Source: Lewinellaceae bacterium (GTDB lineage: Bacteria; Bacteroidota; Bacteroidia; Chitinophagales; Saprospiraceae). Taken from it: a DNA stretch of 64,000 bases. The notes under the pieces are model-generated. The model worked only from the letters and a program-made list of their open reading frames with translations. It had not been told where the DNA came from and searched no databases. Shown in pieces: positions 23,999 through 33,244 of this stretch. How positions within the stretch are numbered: position 1 is the first letter of the stretch; every line of letters begins with the position of its first letter. The translations under genes were made by a program, and so were the position numbers. The DNA is taken from assembly GCA_016716135.1 (NCBI GenBank), contig JADJWX010000010.1, positions 62,001 to 126,000 on the forward strand. The letters are read 5' to 3'.

Positions 23999-24760
23999 AT
24001 GAGTTGGCAACTCTATCAATACATCTGCCTGATCTGGATGGCGCTCGGACTGGCTACGTTTTTTTACCTCCTGCGTGTGCAGGCGCCGTTCGGTCGGCAT
24101 GTGCGCGCAGGCTGGGGGCCAACGATCAATAACCGCCTGGGGTGGGTTCTGATGGAACTTACGGTGCTGATTGTGTTGTACCTGGTATTTTTCAACAGCC
24201 GGCAAAGCGGATCATTAACCACGCCAATGCTGGTGATGCTGGGTTTGTTCACAGCCCATTATGTGCACCGCAGCCTGATTTTTCCACAATTTCTGCGCAC
24301 CCGGGGTAAGCGTATGCCTTTGATTATTGCACTTTCTGCAATGGGTTTCAATTGCATGAACGGCTTTTTGTTTGGCTACTTTTTCGGTCGCTTTGCGGAT
24401 TATCCTGCCGAATGGCTTTCTGATTTCCGCTTCCAAAGTGGTTTCGCCATATTCCTTTCCGGGGCAGCAATAAATGTTTACACCGATTATAAATTGATCG
24501 GACTCCGCAAACCCGGCGATACTGGCTATAAAATTCCACAGGGTGGCCTGTTCAACTACCTGAGCTGCCCCAATCATTTCGGCGAAATAATGGAGTGGAT
24601 CGGCTTTGCCGTGCTGAGCTGGAGTTTGCCCGGACTGGCATTTGCATTTTGGACTTTTGCCAATCTTGCCCCGCGCGCACTTGCGCATCATCGGTGGTAC
24701 CAGGAACAGTTTCCGGAATACCCGGCTGGGCGAAAAGCGGTATTGCCGTTTTTCTGGTGA
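23999..24760 (+). CDS. Steroid 5-alpha-reductase family membrane enzyme
   Basis: 253 residues with about six to seven membrane segments. Strong match to the 3-oxo-5-alpha-steroid 4-dehydrogenase family (DUF1295-like fold). The C-terminal part GYKIPQGGLFNYLSCPNHFG, EIMEWIGFAVLSWSLPG, AFWTFANL and HHRWYQEQFPEYPAGRK parallels human SRD5A1/2 nearly motif for motif. The residues equivalent to the catalytic pair appear kept: Glu53 in LGWVLMELTVL and Tyr88 in AHYVHRS. It should reduce an enone double bond with NADPH at the membrane; whether the substrate is a steroid or a polyprenoid is unknown. It ends with zero bases between its stop and the stop of the convergent M1 peptidase gene. Confidence 0.9.
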   Translation: MSWQLYQYICLIWMALGLATFFYLLRVQAPFGRHVRAGWGPTINNRLGWVLMELTVLIVLYLVFFNSRQSGSLTTPMLVMLGLFTAHYVHRSLIFPQFLRTRGKRMPLIIALSAMGFNCMNGFLFGYFFGRFADYPAEWLSDFRFQSGFAIFLSGAAINVYTDYKLIGLRKPGDTGYKIPQGGLFNYLSCPNHFGEIMEWIGFAVLSWSLPGLAFAFWTFANLAPRALAHHRWYQEQFPEYPAGRKAVLPFFW

Positions 24761-26611
24761 TCAGCGTTCCCAAAAATTGTTCTCCCGAACGGTATCCGAA
24801 ACATGCGGGTCATCAAGCGCTACTCTTTTTACCGTTTTCCCGGCGGCAACCGGTATGGTTATGCTCACATTGCCGGGCTTCCACACTTCGGCAGTACGCA
24901 GGAATCGTTCCGTTGTTCCATCGGAAAATTCGATACTGCCGCTGACGGTCATCGGCATGGTGCCCCGGTTTTCGATCACAATCCCGTCAACATCAACCCG
25001 TCCAACGGCCAGGTCGGGAAACCCCCAGTCAAAAAACCAGGGTTTCCAAAACCAGTTCAGGTTTTCACCTGCTGCATCGTTCCAGGTGTAAAAAAAATCG
25101 TGGGGCTGCGGGTGTTTGCCTTTCCAGCGATCCATATATTCTACCATGCAACGGTGGAACCGCTCGTATCCGAGCATTTGGTAAAGATTGAGGTAGGCAG
25201 CCTGTGGCCGGTTATAGGAGGCAACGCGGTAGCCGGAACCCAGTTGGCGCGAAGGTGTCATCGGGGGCATGTCCATGTCGGTACCTGCATAGTCCCAGTA
25301 ATTCCGCAAACGCCCCAGCGATTTTCCGGCCAGGGAATCACTCACCAGCACATCGAAAAAAGCGGCCCAACCTTCATCCATCCAGGCATAGTATTGCTCG
25401 TTGATCCCCATCATGAACGGGAAATAAGTGTGTGACATCTCATGCACAGTCAGGGTAACCGGACTGCGCGGGTGTGTGCTGGCATCATTGCACATCATGG
25501 GGAATTCCATACCATCATCGCCATTGAAAACAGTCATGCGCGGATAGGGATAAGGGTAGCCTGGCAGGAAGGTGGACATGACTTCCAGGCCTTTGGCAGC
25601 GACCTGGCATACCTCGTAGTAATCCTCTGACTTGGGATCGTAGGCAGCGCTGGCCAGGGCGGTTCGGCCCGTGCCGGGGTCCACAAGCGCCGAACGCGCG
25701 TCCCAGAGGTAGTGGTCACTGAAACCAAAAGCAAAATCCGGAACTCCCGCTGCTTTGTAAACAAACGTGTGTTTTTCCCGATTTTTAAAAAATGCTGTAT
25801 TTCGGGCGTAATCCTCCGGGGCAAAAATTTTGATCACTTCCGTGGAAGCGAGCGCTGTATTGTACCGGTTTAAAAAATCAGGCGTCAATAGGGCTTCCGG
25901 GTTTTGCCAGATGCCGGTTGCCCAAACCATCACGTTTCCGGGCACGGTAATCCGCACCTCGTAATCGGAAAAATCATTGTACATCTCCTGCATGCCGTTG
26001 TAGGGCATGTCGGCCCAGCCGTGCAAGTCGTCGTACACTGCTACCTGCGGGTACCAATAAGCAAGAAACCAGGTTGTCGAATCGCACACGCACTCCCGGG
26101 GTGCCGAGCGCGCAGCCGGCGCCACGTGGGTCCAGTCTACTCCCAGGTCAATGCTTTGACCCGGTGGAAGTCCTTGCTCCAGCGTGATATTGAGAAAAGT
26201 ATTGGTTTGCCGGAAATTTTCCACAACGGCATTGCGCACCCGCACCTGCCGGATATCAACGCCGTCGTTGATATCAGATGCGGCGAGTTCATAGGCACGT
26301 TGGCTGTTTTTACGCCAAAGGTCGTGGGCCAGTTTCAGGCGGATCATTTTCAGGGTGTCGGGACTTTCGTTGAAGTACCGTATAGCGGCGCTGCCGCGCA
26401 CCTCCCGCGTAGGCAGGTCAATGGCAACATCGATGGAGTAGGCCGCGTGGTTTTGCCAGTATTTCGGCCCGGGGTGCCCGTCCAGGGCCCGTGTGCCGTT
26501 TTCGTAAGATTTTTGAATATTCCGAAACATGTACAGGTTTTGGGCAGACAGGGAGGTAGTTGCCCAAATGCAGATAGCGGTGCAGGCAAATAGCAAATTT
26601 TTAGGTGACAT
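24761..26611 (-). CDS. M1 family metallopeptidase, exported
   Basis: 616 residues with a signal peptide (LLFACTAICIWATTSLSAQN). The zinc site is HEMSH at 390-394, with the third ligand Glu413 in DEGWAAFFD exactly 18 residues on, the M1 signature. The exopeptidase motif appears as DDGMEFPMM (368-372 GMEFP) where aminopeptidase N has GAMEN, so N-terminal amine recognition may differ. The N-terminal beta domain spans ~45-225. There is no C-terminal T9SS sorting domain, so it is probably periplasmic or surface attached by other means. It would trim peptides, perhaps those released by the T9SS proteases in the window. A promoter core lies at 26643-26650. Confidence 0.93.
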   Translation of the reverse strand: MSPKNLLFACTAICIWATTSLSAQNLYMFRNIQKSYENGTRALDGHPGPKYWQNHAAYSIDVAIDLPTREVRGSAAIRYFNESPDTLKMIRLKLAHDLWRKNSQRAYELAASDINDGVDIRQVRVRNAVVENFRQTNTFLNITLEQGLPPGQSIDLGVDWTHVAPAARSAPRECVCDSTTWFLAYWYPQVAVYDDLHGWADMPYNGMQEMYNDFSDYEVRITVPGNVMVWATGIWQNPEALLTPDFLNRYNTALASTEVIKIFAPEDYARNTAFFKNREKHTFVYKAAGVPDFAFGFSDHYLWDARSALVDPGTGRTALASAAYDPKSEDYYEVCQVAAKGLEVMSTFLPGYPYPYPRMTVFNGDDGMEFPMMCNDASTHPRSPVTLTVHEMSHTYFPFMMGINEQYYAWMDEGWAAFFDVLVSDSLAGKSLGRLRNYWDYAGTDMDMPPMTPSRQLGSGYRVASYNRPQAAYLNLYQMLGYERFHRCMVEYMDRWKGKHPQPHDFFYTWNDAAGENLNWFWKPWFFDWGFPDLAVGRVDVDGIVIENRGTMPMTVSGSIEFSDGTTERFLRTAEVWKPGNVSITIPVAAGKTVKRVALDDPHVSDTVRENNFWER

Positions 26612-26642
26612 GCGGCAGTACGTTTTCCAATTTTAAAAAAGG

Positions 26643-26650
26643 TAAAAGTA
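26643..26650 (-). promoter_or_regulatory. Candidate promoter of the M1 peptidase gene
   Basis: Minus strand TACTTTTA, one base off TAnnTTTG, ~25 nt before the expected transcript start to ATG at 26611. Confidence 0.4.
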
Positions 26651-26741
26651 CATGTAGTCTTCAAAAAATCGCGCCGGTATGCCGCCTTTCGAATTTTCGC
26701 CACGGACGCTCCGTGCCTCGTATGTTTGCCTGGCTATGCGT

Positions 26742-26778
26742 GTACTCGTCCTACGGTTTTGAGCCGTAGGACGAGTAC
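26742..26778. repeat. Perfect inverted repeat upstream of the M1 peptidase gene
   Basis: GTACTCGTCCTACGG (26742-26756) and CCGTAGGACGAGTAC (26764-26778), 15 bp each, 7-nt loop. It sits between the TonB receptor stop and the M1 start... in transcription order it lies after the receptor's upstream neighbour, the M1 gene start at 26611 being downstream on the minus strand. It could end receptor-independent read-through or act as a leader structure; no U-tract on either side. Confidence 0.5.
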
Positions 26779-26875
26779 GGCATCTCGTGGTGAATAAAAT
26801 AACCTACGGCGAGCCTTTCAATTTTTCCGCTTTTGAAACAGGCTATGTTCCGTAGTGAAAAATGGGCAAGACGCA

Positions 26876-29140
26876 TCACCAAAAAAAACTTACATGCGCC
26901 GAAAGATTGAACGGCGTACCCGGGGTGAAATGAATTTCGGAAACGGGTTCAATTTCGTTGTTCAAACGGCTTTCGGTATCAAACTGCGCCTCATTCCAGG
27001 CGCGGTTAAGCACATTCTGAACAGTCAGGCCAAACTCAAATTTTTTACCGGTGTAATTCAATACCGCATCGGTGAGAAAATAGCCCCGGGCCACCACGGA
27101 GTTGTCTTCGTTGGCCGGACGATCGCCCAAATAACGATAACGCAGGCTGCCGTTCAGGCCGTTTTTGCAGTTCCACGACAGGCCGCCGATACTCGTCCAG
27201 GCCGCTGCCAGCGGAATAAAGTTTTCACCTTCCGGCGTTTCATCCAGCCGGGCCAGGGCGTAGTTCAGATCAGCATCGGCAAAGAGCCAGTTATTCAATT
27301 GCCAACGTACAGCAAGATCGAAGCCCTGGCGCGTGGTTTTACCGCCAGGCTCTATGACGGCTTCATCGCCTACATACACAAATTCCTGTTCAAGGTTCAG
27401 GCGCCAGGCGCTTGCGGTTACGAACAAACTGGGAAGAACCTTGACCATCGCCCCGGTTTCAATGCCCAGTGCACGGGGCAGTATCTGACGGCCTTGCCGG
27501 GCCACTACCACCCGGGTATCGTTGGAATGAAATCCATATCCGGATAGCGCAAAAAGCTGTAGGCGGTCGTTCGGCGTGAAGTACAAATTCAACTTCGGAC
27601 TTGCCAGGGCGGTGTTTTCAATTTTCCGGTCATAGGCTTGTTGCAACTGGTCCACATACATGAACTGGAACTGGTCGAAGCGCACCCCGGGATTTAACAT
27701 GAATTTGCTGTTGAGTTCAATTTTCTCGTCCAGGTAGAGCCCGAAGTTATACTCATTCACATTACCCAGGGCTCTGCGTTCCAGTACCGTTTTCCGGCCG
27801 TTGGTATGTGAAAGTTCGTTATCCTGCACGGCGTCGTATCGAACGTGCAATCCCAATTCGGTGCGCCATGTTGTGCCGCCCCAGTGGTCACGTCGCTGAT
27901 AGGTACTGCGGTAACCGAACAGGTTGCGTTGTTCTTTTTGCCTGATTTGATCGCCGTTTACCGCGTCGTTCAGGAAAAATGTAAAATTGGAGTACAGTTC
28001 GAAAGCATAGCGGGAAAAGAAAAACTGGTTTTTGAGCAAACTCCCGTCGTCGAGCAGGCTGCTCAACCGCAGATTCAAATTACTCCTGCTGGTTTGACCA
28101 CCTTCGGTGTCGTCAATAGCGCCGAAACGGCCAATCGTCCCGTCGGCCACGGCACGCTCCGGGATCTGGCCGGAGGCATCCCAGCGGCTGGTGAACCCAC
28201 CCAGGGAAAAGTTCAGGTAATTGTTGGGATTGACGGCGGTATTGTAATTCAAAAAGCCGCTGAAGCGGTTGTATCCTTGCGGACTATCGAAATAGCCGTC
28301 CGAGTACGCATACTCGGTGGCTGCGTATGCTTGTTCTGGCCGGTTGGCATCGGCGCGATCCAGTAGTTTAAAGGCGCCTGCTGCACGAAAACTGTTGAAC
28401 TGACCGGCCGACAGTTTCAGTACATTCCGGTCCAGCCGGTTTTTGGTTTGGAAATCGACATGTCCCGCTGTGGCAAAATTGCCGTACTGCGCGTAATACG
28501 GTCCTTTTGCAAACTGGATATTTTCAACAATTTCAGGGATCAGAAAATGCAAGTCGGCATAACCTTGTCCGTGGGCGTGCGAGACCATATTAACCGGGAT
28601 GCCGTCGACATTCAGGGCTATGTCGGTGCCGTGGTCGATATCAAAGCCACGCAGAAAAATCTGCTCGGCCTTGCCCCCACCGGCGTGTTGCGCGATAAAT
28701 AAACCTGGTACCAGGCGCAAAGCATCCTGGGAGGTTGTAAGCGGGCGCAGGTTAATATCAAGTGTGGAGACTACCTGGCGCCCTAATTCCGGATCAGCAT
28801 GCACCTCCACATTTTTTATTTCAATGGGAGCAGGGGTCAGAAAAATCCGGACCGTCGACGTTTCGCTGTCGCGTACCGTTATGTTTTCCGTGTAGGACTG
28901 ATAGCCCAGATAGCGGAATTGAAGGGTGTAGTTGCCTGCCGGCAGATCATTGAATTGAAAAATGCCCAGTGCGTCGGTGTACGTCCGGTCCGTACCGGCT
29001 CCACTCAGACCTACCGAAACTCCGGCAAGCGGGCTTTTAACCGATTCATCAAAAACAAAGCCCCGAATACTGCCGTTATGGCTCTGTAAAACGGGAATTG
29101 CACCCAATATGCCGAGAAAAATCAAAGTAAGTAATCGCAT
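26876..29140 (-). CDS. TonB-dependent outer-membrane receptor with CarboxypepD_reg-like domain
   Basis: 754 residues. Signal peptide, then a regulatory-like domain at ~22-105 (GSIRGFVFDESVKSPLAGVS). The plug domain (~120-240) has an unusually His/Asp-rich segment: FLRGFDIDHGTDIAL followed by GIPVNMVSHAHGQGYADLH. A barrel of ~500 residues ends in PFNLSAHVSFFW. I recall this HAHGQGY subtype from other Bacteroidota and Proteobacteria, but its substrate is not settled; the histidines near the plug apex could touch a metal complex (inference). It lies 265 bp before the M1 peptidase gene on the same strand and 121 bp after the pectin locus. Confidence 0.92.
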   Translation of the reverse strand: MRLLTLIFLGILGAIPVLQSHNGSIRGFVFDESVKSPLAGVSVGLSGAGTDRTYTDALGIFQFNDLPAGNYTLQFRYLGYQSYTENITVRDSETSTVRIFLTPAPIEIKNVEVHADPELGRQVVSTLDINLRPLTTSQDALRLVPGLFIAQHAGGGKAEQIFLRGFDIDHGTDIALNVDGIPVNMVSHAHGQGYADLHFLIPEIVENIQFAKGPYYAQYGNFATAGHVDFQTKNRLDRNVLKLSAGQFNSFRAAGAFKLLDRADANRPEQAYAATEYAYSDGYFDSPQGYNRFSGFLNYNTAVNPNNYLNFSLGGFTSRWDASGQIPERAVADGTIGRFGAIDDTEGGQTSRSNLNLRLSSLLDDGSLLKNQFFFSRYAFELYSNFTFFLNDAVNGDQIRQKEQRNLFGYRSTYQRRDHWGGTTWRTELGLHVRYDAVQDNELSHTNGRKTVLERRALGNVNEYNFGLYLDEKIELNSKFMLNPGVRFDQFQFMYVDQLQQAYDRKIENTALASPKLNLYFTPNDRLQLFALSGYGFHSNDTRVVVARQGRQILPRALGIETGAMVKVLPSLFVTASAWRLNLEQEFVYVGDEAVIEPGGKTTRQGFDLAVRWQLNNWLFADADLNYALARLDETPEGENFIPLAAAWTSIGGLSWNCKNGLNGSLRYRYLGDRPANEDNSVVARGYFLTDAVLNYTGKKFEFGLTVQNVLNRAWNEAQFDTESRLNNEIEPVSEIHFTPGTPFNLSAHVSFFW

Positions 29141-29261
29141 ACGTTAAGACAGTTTATTTTGTTTGTCCTAACCTACGGCAATTTGACAGATTTGGTTTTT
29201 TATGCAGCAGGATTTTTTTTACTCACATGCACAGCGCCATCAAATTCGTAATGCCTTTACA

Positions 29262-30643
29262 CTACCGTCCTGTTACCAGGCTGTTCAAATAAATTTCCAG
29301 ATTTGTGTATCCAGCATCAAGTGTTTTCAGGGCTGAATCGTCCTGTTCAGGATCGAGCCCCCGGTCCTTTTCCCAGCTATCGGGCATGCCGTCCGAGTCC
29401 TGGTCCGGCGGGGCAGTACCAATCTGCAGACCAGGCCAGCCTCCGACAGTAGCCTGGGTATCGATGATGCCATCACCAAACATCGTTTTACCCGAGCGCA
29501 CCTCACCCACAATTCGCCTGTCCAGTGCATCGCGGTGTAAGACAGCTCCGGCATGTTCAAGAACATCGTTGTAGGCCTGTTCTGCCGGGCTGGTCGGTAC
29601 TTCTACCCGCATGGGAAAGGCCTGCTCGGAACGGGCGGAATCTTTGTGCTGGCAATGCACTCCGCCGGCCCAGTTGTCTGCGCTGATTTCCGGAAAACCT
29701 TCTATGTAATTGCCGGCTACATAGAATTTTCCATAGGGCGAAAGCGGGTTGACAATTCGGTTGCCGACCTTTTGCGAAGTGGCGGGGCCGGCTTTGTAGA
29801 AATTATTGACCATGTTATAAAATCCCTGCTCGCCGCCATATGCACTATTGTGCCCCCAGTTGAAATTACGTTATTCCGAAAGTCAACCACCTCCCATTCC
29901 GGGCGGTGGTGGTACCGCGAGCCGCAAAAACGCGGGTTGCGACTTGAGTGGTGGGCAAACAGGTTGTGGTGAAAGGAGGCATGGTTGCCACCCCAAATGC
30001 CGCCGTATCCGTGTTCGCCTTTTTCATGGACCGACTTGTTCAGACTTTCGGATATAATGCACCATTGCACGGTCAGGTTCTCCGTGTCGTAAATGCTCAG
30101 GCATTCATCGGTCGACCAACTGAATGAACAATGGTCAAGGAGGATGTTTTTTTGCCGGATGCAACTGAGCGCGTCGTCTTGTTGGCGGGCCTCATCGCCC
30201 ATACGAAAGCGCATGTACCGGATAATTATATTGTCGGCATACAACCGCACATTATAGTTTTTTATACAAATGCCGCCACAGGGGGCAGTTTGGCCGGCAA
30301 TAGTCAGGTTGCCGTTACGTACCCGGATGGCCGATTGTAAGGCAATTGTTCCGGCGACGGAAAACACCACAGTGCGCGGCCCTTCCGCCTCAACAGCTTC
30401 CCGAAAACTACCGGGGCCGCTGTCGTTCAGGTTGGTGACTATCAGCACTTTTCCGCCCCGGCCGCCGGTGGTGTATTTGCCGCAGCCTTCGGCGCCGGGG
30501 AATGCAAGTTGTTGTGCGGCCTCCACTTTTTCAACGTTGACCGGCCCCGGTGCCGCGTTATTTTTAATAGACCGGTTGCAGGCTGCCATGCAGATCAGCA
30601 GCAGGACTGCAATTGAAACAGTTGTTTTTCTACTTCTGCGCAT
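29262..30643 (-). pseudogene. Pectate lyase-like (PL1) lipoprotein gene, single frameshift
   Basis: The N-terminal ~260 codons from ATG 30643 match the intact paralogue at 31682-33163: FPGAEGCGKYTTGGRGGKVL, VTNLNDSGPGSFREAV, DNIIIRYMRFRMGDEAR, HGYGGIWGGNHASFHHN. After VDFRNNVI the frame changes. Adding one T to the ATTTC at 29863-29866 (minus strand) restores VIFNWGHNSAYGGE and joins the rest (NMVNNFYKAGPATSQKVG ... DSDGMPDSWEKDRGLDPEQD) to a stop at 29262, ~460 residues in all. LLICMAAC near the N-terminus suggests a surface lipoprotein. Role if intact: beta-elimination of polygalacturonate at the cell surface. It could be a true recent pseudogene or a sequence error in a short homopolymer. 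Last gene of the pectin locus. Confidence 0.88.
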
Positions 30644-30700
30644 TCGGTTTTGTTTTAAAAATACATTGTTGTCCGCACTCCTGAGACAGCCTCGTTTTTT

Positions 30701-31675
30701 TTAATCGAACACCTTTTTGAGAAATGCCAGGGTGTCCTTGACGGTAGGTTCAAACCAGGGGTGGACTAACCAAAAAGAATGCGGCGTATCGGGTATTGTG
30801 TGCACTTCGCTGTAAATGCCGAGCGTGTCCAACATTTTCACCATGTCGTCCCGGCCTGCGTGAAAGCGCGGCACCGCGCTGTTGATGAACAGGAAGGGTG
30901 GGGTAGCGGCGTCCAGGTATTCCATCGGGGATGCTGCTTTCCAGTTTTCAAAGGCTTCAGTGCGGCTGCCGCCCAGCCATTTGCCGGCGGCCTTACCTTC
31001 CGCATCGGCTTCCGGATGGATGAATGAAACGATACCGTCGACATTGATAACGGCCTGAACATCACTTGTGTAATTCGGGTAAGCCGTTGTTTCTTCAAAA
31101 TTTTCATTGCCATTGGTTGTACCGAGCAGGGAAGCGAGTTGCGCGCCGGCCGAACAGCCCAGAACAGCAATTTTTGCAGTATCCAATCCAAATTCAGCGG
31201 CATGCGCCCGCATCCAGCGGACGGCTTCTTTCAGGTCGTACACAGCCGCCGGGTATTGGGCTTCCGGGCTGAGCCGGTATTCCACAGCGGCAGCAATGTA
31301 GCCTTTTCCGGCGAGTTGCTGGGCCATTGGCACCTGGTGCGCTTTGCTGCCAGAACTCCAGCCGCCACCGTGAATCAGGAGCACACCGGGGTACTTTTTC
31401 TTTTTCCGCTTTGCGGGGTAAAACAAGTCCAGTTGCAGGGTGCGTGCTCCCAGTTTTTTATAAATAACACCGGTTTGCGCGCGCACCTTTTTGGGCAAAT
31501 CCGGCGCAATGGGCTGAACAAAAGGGTAGTGTTTCCGCAGTTTCAAATAATTGCTGTGGATGGAATAGCTTGTATCCCGGGGAATTTCAGCCTGCTGCGC
31601 CTGGCCATTTTGCAGAAAAACCAAGGCCAGCGCAACGGCGTGCGCAATCGGAATCCAGGTACTTGTTTTACGCAT
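30701..31675 (-). CDS. Alpha/beta-hydrolase esterase of the pectin locus
   Basis: 324 residues with a signal peptide (AVALALVFLQNGQAQQ). Alpha/beta-hydrolase features in order: oxyanion-hole motif LLIHGGGWSSGSK (~107-119), EYRLSPEAQYPAAVYD, the nucleophile Ser in VLGCSAGAQLAS (~182), and the catalytic His in DTPHSFWLVHPWF near the C-terminus; an Asp in GRDDMVK may complete the triad. The fold is that of BD-FAE / acetyl-xylan or pectin acetylesterases. It starts 6 bp after the stop of the intact PL1 gene, so it is surely co-transcribed, and probably removes acetyl or methyl groups from pectin to expose it to the lyases. The precise ester is not predictable. Confidence 0.88.
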   Translation of the reverse strand: MRKTSTWIPIAHAVALALVFLQNGQAQQAEIPRDTSYSIHSNYLKLRKHYPFVQPIAPDLPKKVRAQTGVIYKKLGARTLQLDLFYPAKRKKKKYPGVLLIHGGGWSSGSKAHQVPMAQQLAGKGYIAAAVEYRLSPEAQYPAAVYDLKEAVRWMRAHAAEFGLDTAKIAVLGCSAGAQLASLLGTTNGNENFEETTAYPNYTSDVQAVINVDGIVSFIHPEADAEGKAAGKWLGGSRTEAFENWKAASPMEYLDAATPPFLFINSAVPRFHAGRDDMVKMLDTLGIYSEVHTIPDTPHSFWLVHPWFEPTVKDTLAFLKKVFD

Positions 31676-31681
31676 GTACAG

Positions 31682-33163
31682 TTATTTCTGTTTAGCGACA
31701 ATACCAGCCGCCAAACTGTTGATATACACCTCGATATTGTCGTAAGCAGTGCTCAGGTCTTTGCCGTTGGCCTGTTTCAGATTCGGGTCCAGTTTTTTGG
31801 ATGTTTTCCAATCGTCGGGCATACCGTCGCCGGAGCTGTCCGTCGGAAGTGTCGTGGTGTTCAGCACAGGCCATCCGCCGACGTCTTCCTGGGAGTCGAT
31901 GATGCCGCCCGTGCTGCCTTTTGAACCGGCGGCTGCGAAGGTGCCGTTCTGTACATGCCCGACAATGCGTTGATCTACCGCATCTCTGGACAGCGAAGCG
32001 CCGGCGATTTCCAGCACTTTTTCGTAGGCTACCTGGGCGGTATGCGTGGTTACGTTTCCGTTGGTCGGGTGTTCCGCGGCCATACGCATTGCCGCTTTGT
32101 CGGCAGCCGAAACTGCGCCGTAGCTGGCGTGGAATTGGTTGTATACGCCGTAGGTCCAATTGTCATTACTGGCCTGGGTGCTGCCGTGGACGTAGTTGCC
32201 GTCGATGAAAAACTTGCCCCAGATGTCGTACACTGCTGTGCCGGCATCTTTGTTTTTGTCGATGGAAATGATGCGTGTTTTTTTAGAAGCCGGCGTTGCC
32301 GGGCCGGGCTTGTAGTAGCAGTTGACGATGTTGACATTCATGGCTTCGCCGCCGTAGCAGCTGTTGTTTCCCCAGTTGTAAACGACATTATTCCGAAGGT
32401 CAACCAGGTCAGTGAGGGCAAAAGCATCGCCGGCAAGTTCACCAAGGCGCGGGTTGCGGCTTTCGTGATTGGCAATCAGATTGTGGTGAAACGACGCATT
32501 TTTTCCACCCCAAATACCGCCGTAGCCATGTGCGCCCTTGCTGTGGACGGAGTTATTCAGGCTTTCGGAAATGATGGACCATTGCACGGTGCTGTTTTCA
32601 TTGGCATAAAACGTCATGCACTCGTCGACCGACCAACTTACGGAACAATGATCGATGATAATATTTTTATGCAAGCGGCCTTCCAGTCCGTCGGCCTCCT
32701 GGTTTTTGGCATCGCCAAGACGAAAACGCATAAACCGGATGATCACATTGTCGGCATTGATGACCACCGGATAATCGCGGATGCAAATGCCGTCGCCGGG
32801 CGCTGTTTGGCCTGCAATGGTGATGTCGCTGAAACGGATGTCCAGTTTTGATTTCAGGGCGATCGTTCCCGAAACCTGGAACAGTACATAACGTGGGCCG
32901 ACGGCATCAACGGCGGCACGTAAACTTCCCGGACCGGAGTCGTTCAGGTTGGTGACAAAGAGCACTTTTCCGCCACGGCCTCCGGTAGTATTTTGGCCAA
33001 ACCCTTCGGCGCCGGGAAAAGCAAATGCCGGCTCAACGACCTGTACGGGGCCATCAGGCGGGACTACAGGATCGGGGTTTTCACCACCCGATTTTTCGCA
33101 GGCGAAAAAAGGCGCAGTAACCGAAAAAGCTGCCCAAAGCAGCAGGTATTTTGTTTTAAACAT
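31682..33163 (-). CDS. Pectate lyase-like polysaccharide lyase (PL1 type)
   Basis: 493 residues. An export signal with a possible lipobox Cys (TAPFFACEKSG) is followed by a right-handed parallel beta-helix: FPGAEGFGQNTTGGRGGKVL, NVIIRFMRFRLGDAKNQEAD, IIDHCSVSWSVDECM and NASFHHNLIANHESRNPRLG then VDLRNNVVYNWG. The SRNPR arginine region corresponds to the catalytic RxPR of PL1 lyases, and the Asp-rich SVDE strand to the calcium site. Residues ~445-475 carry a calcium-loop-like DSSGDGMPDDWKTSKKLDPN. It should cleave homogalacturonan by beta-elimination. The paralogue at 29262-30643 shares the whole layout. A terminator-like hairpin lies just upstream, separating it from the DUF5123 gene. Confidence 0.92.
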   Translation of the reverse strand: MFKTKYLLLWAAFSVTAPFFACEKSGGENPDPVVPPDGPVQVVEPAFAFPGAEGFGQNTTGGRGGKVLFVTNLNDSGPGSLRAAVDAVGPRYVLFQVSGTIALKSKLDIRFSDITIAGQTAPGDGICIRDYPVVINADNVIIRFMRFRLGDAKNQEADGLEGRLHKNIIIDHCSVSWSVDECMTFYANENSTVQWSIISESLNNSVHSKGAHGYGGIWGGKNASFHHNLIANHESRNPRLGELAGDAFALTDLVDLRNNVVYNWGNNSCYGGEAMNVNIVNCYYKPGPATPASKKTRIISIDKNKDAGTAVYDIWGKFFIDGNYVHGSTQASNDNWTYGVYNQFHASYGAVSAADKAAMRMAAEHPTNGNVTTHTAQVAYEKVLEIAGASLSRDAVDQRIVGHVQNGTFAAAGSKGSTGGIIDSQEDVGGWPVLNTTTLPTDSSGDGMPDDWKTSKKLDPNLKQANGKDLSTAYDNIEVYINSLAAGIVAKQK

Positions 33164-33183
33164 GAGTTTGCAATTTTAAAAGA

Positions 33184-33211
33184 AAAGGCATGGCCGAATG
33201 ACCATGCCTTT
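33184..33211 (-). terminator. Hairpin with U-tract inside the pectin locus
   Basis: Arms AAAGGCATGG (33184-33193) and CCATGCCTTT (33202-33211). On the minus strand the stem is followed by TTTTCTTTT, a normal intrinsic terminator placed between the DUF5123 gene and the lyase genes. Confidence 0.65.
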
Positions 33212-33244
33212 CGGAATCATCCTATAATCAAACTATTATGAAGC

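Noticed and set aside
29262..29813. A separate 183-residue gene
   Set aside because: It is the C-terminal half of the PL1 lyase read in the shifted frame, starting at an internal Met.
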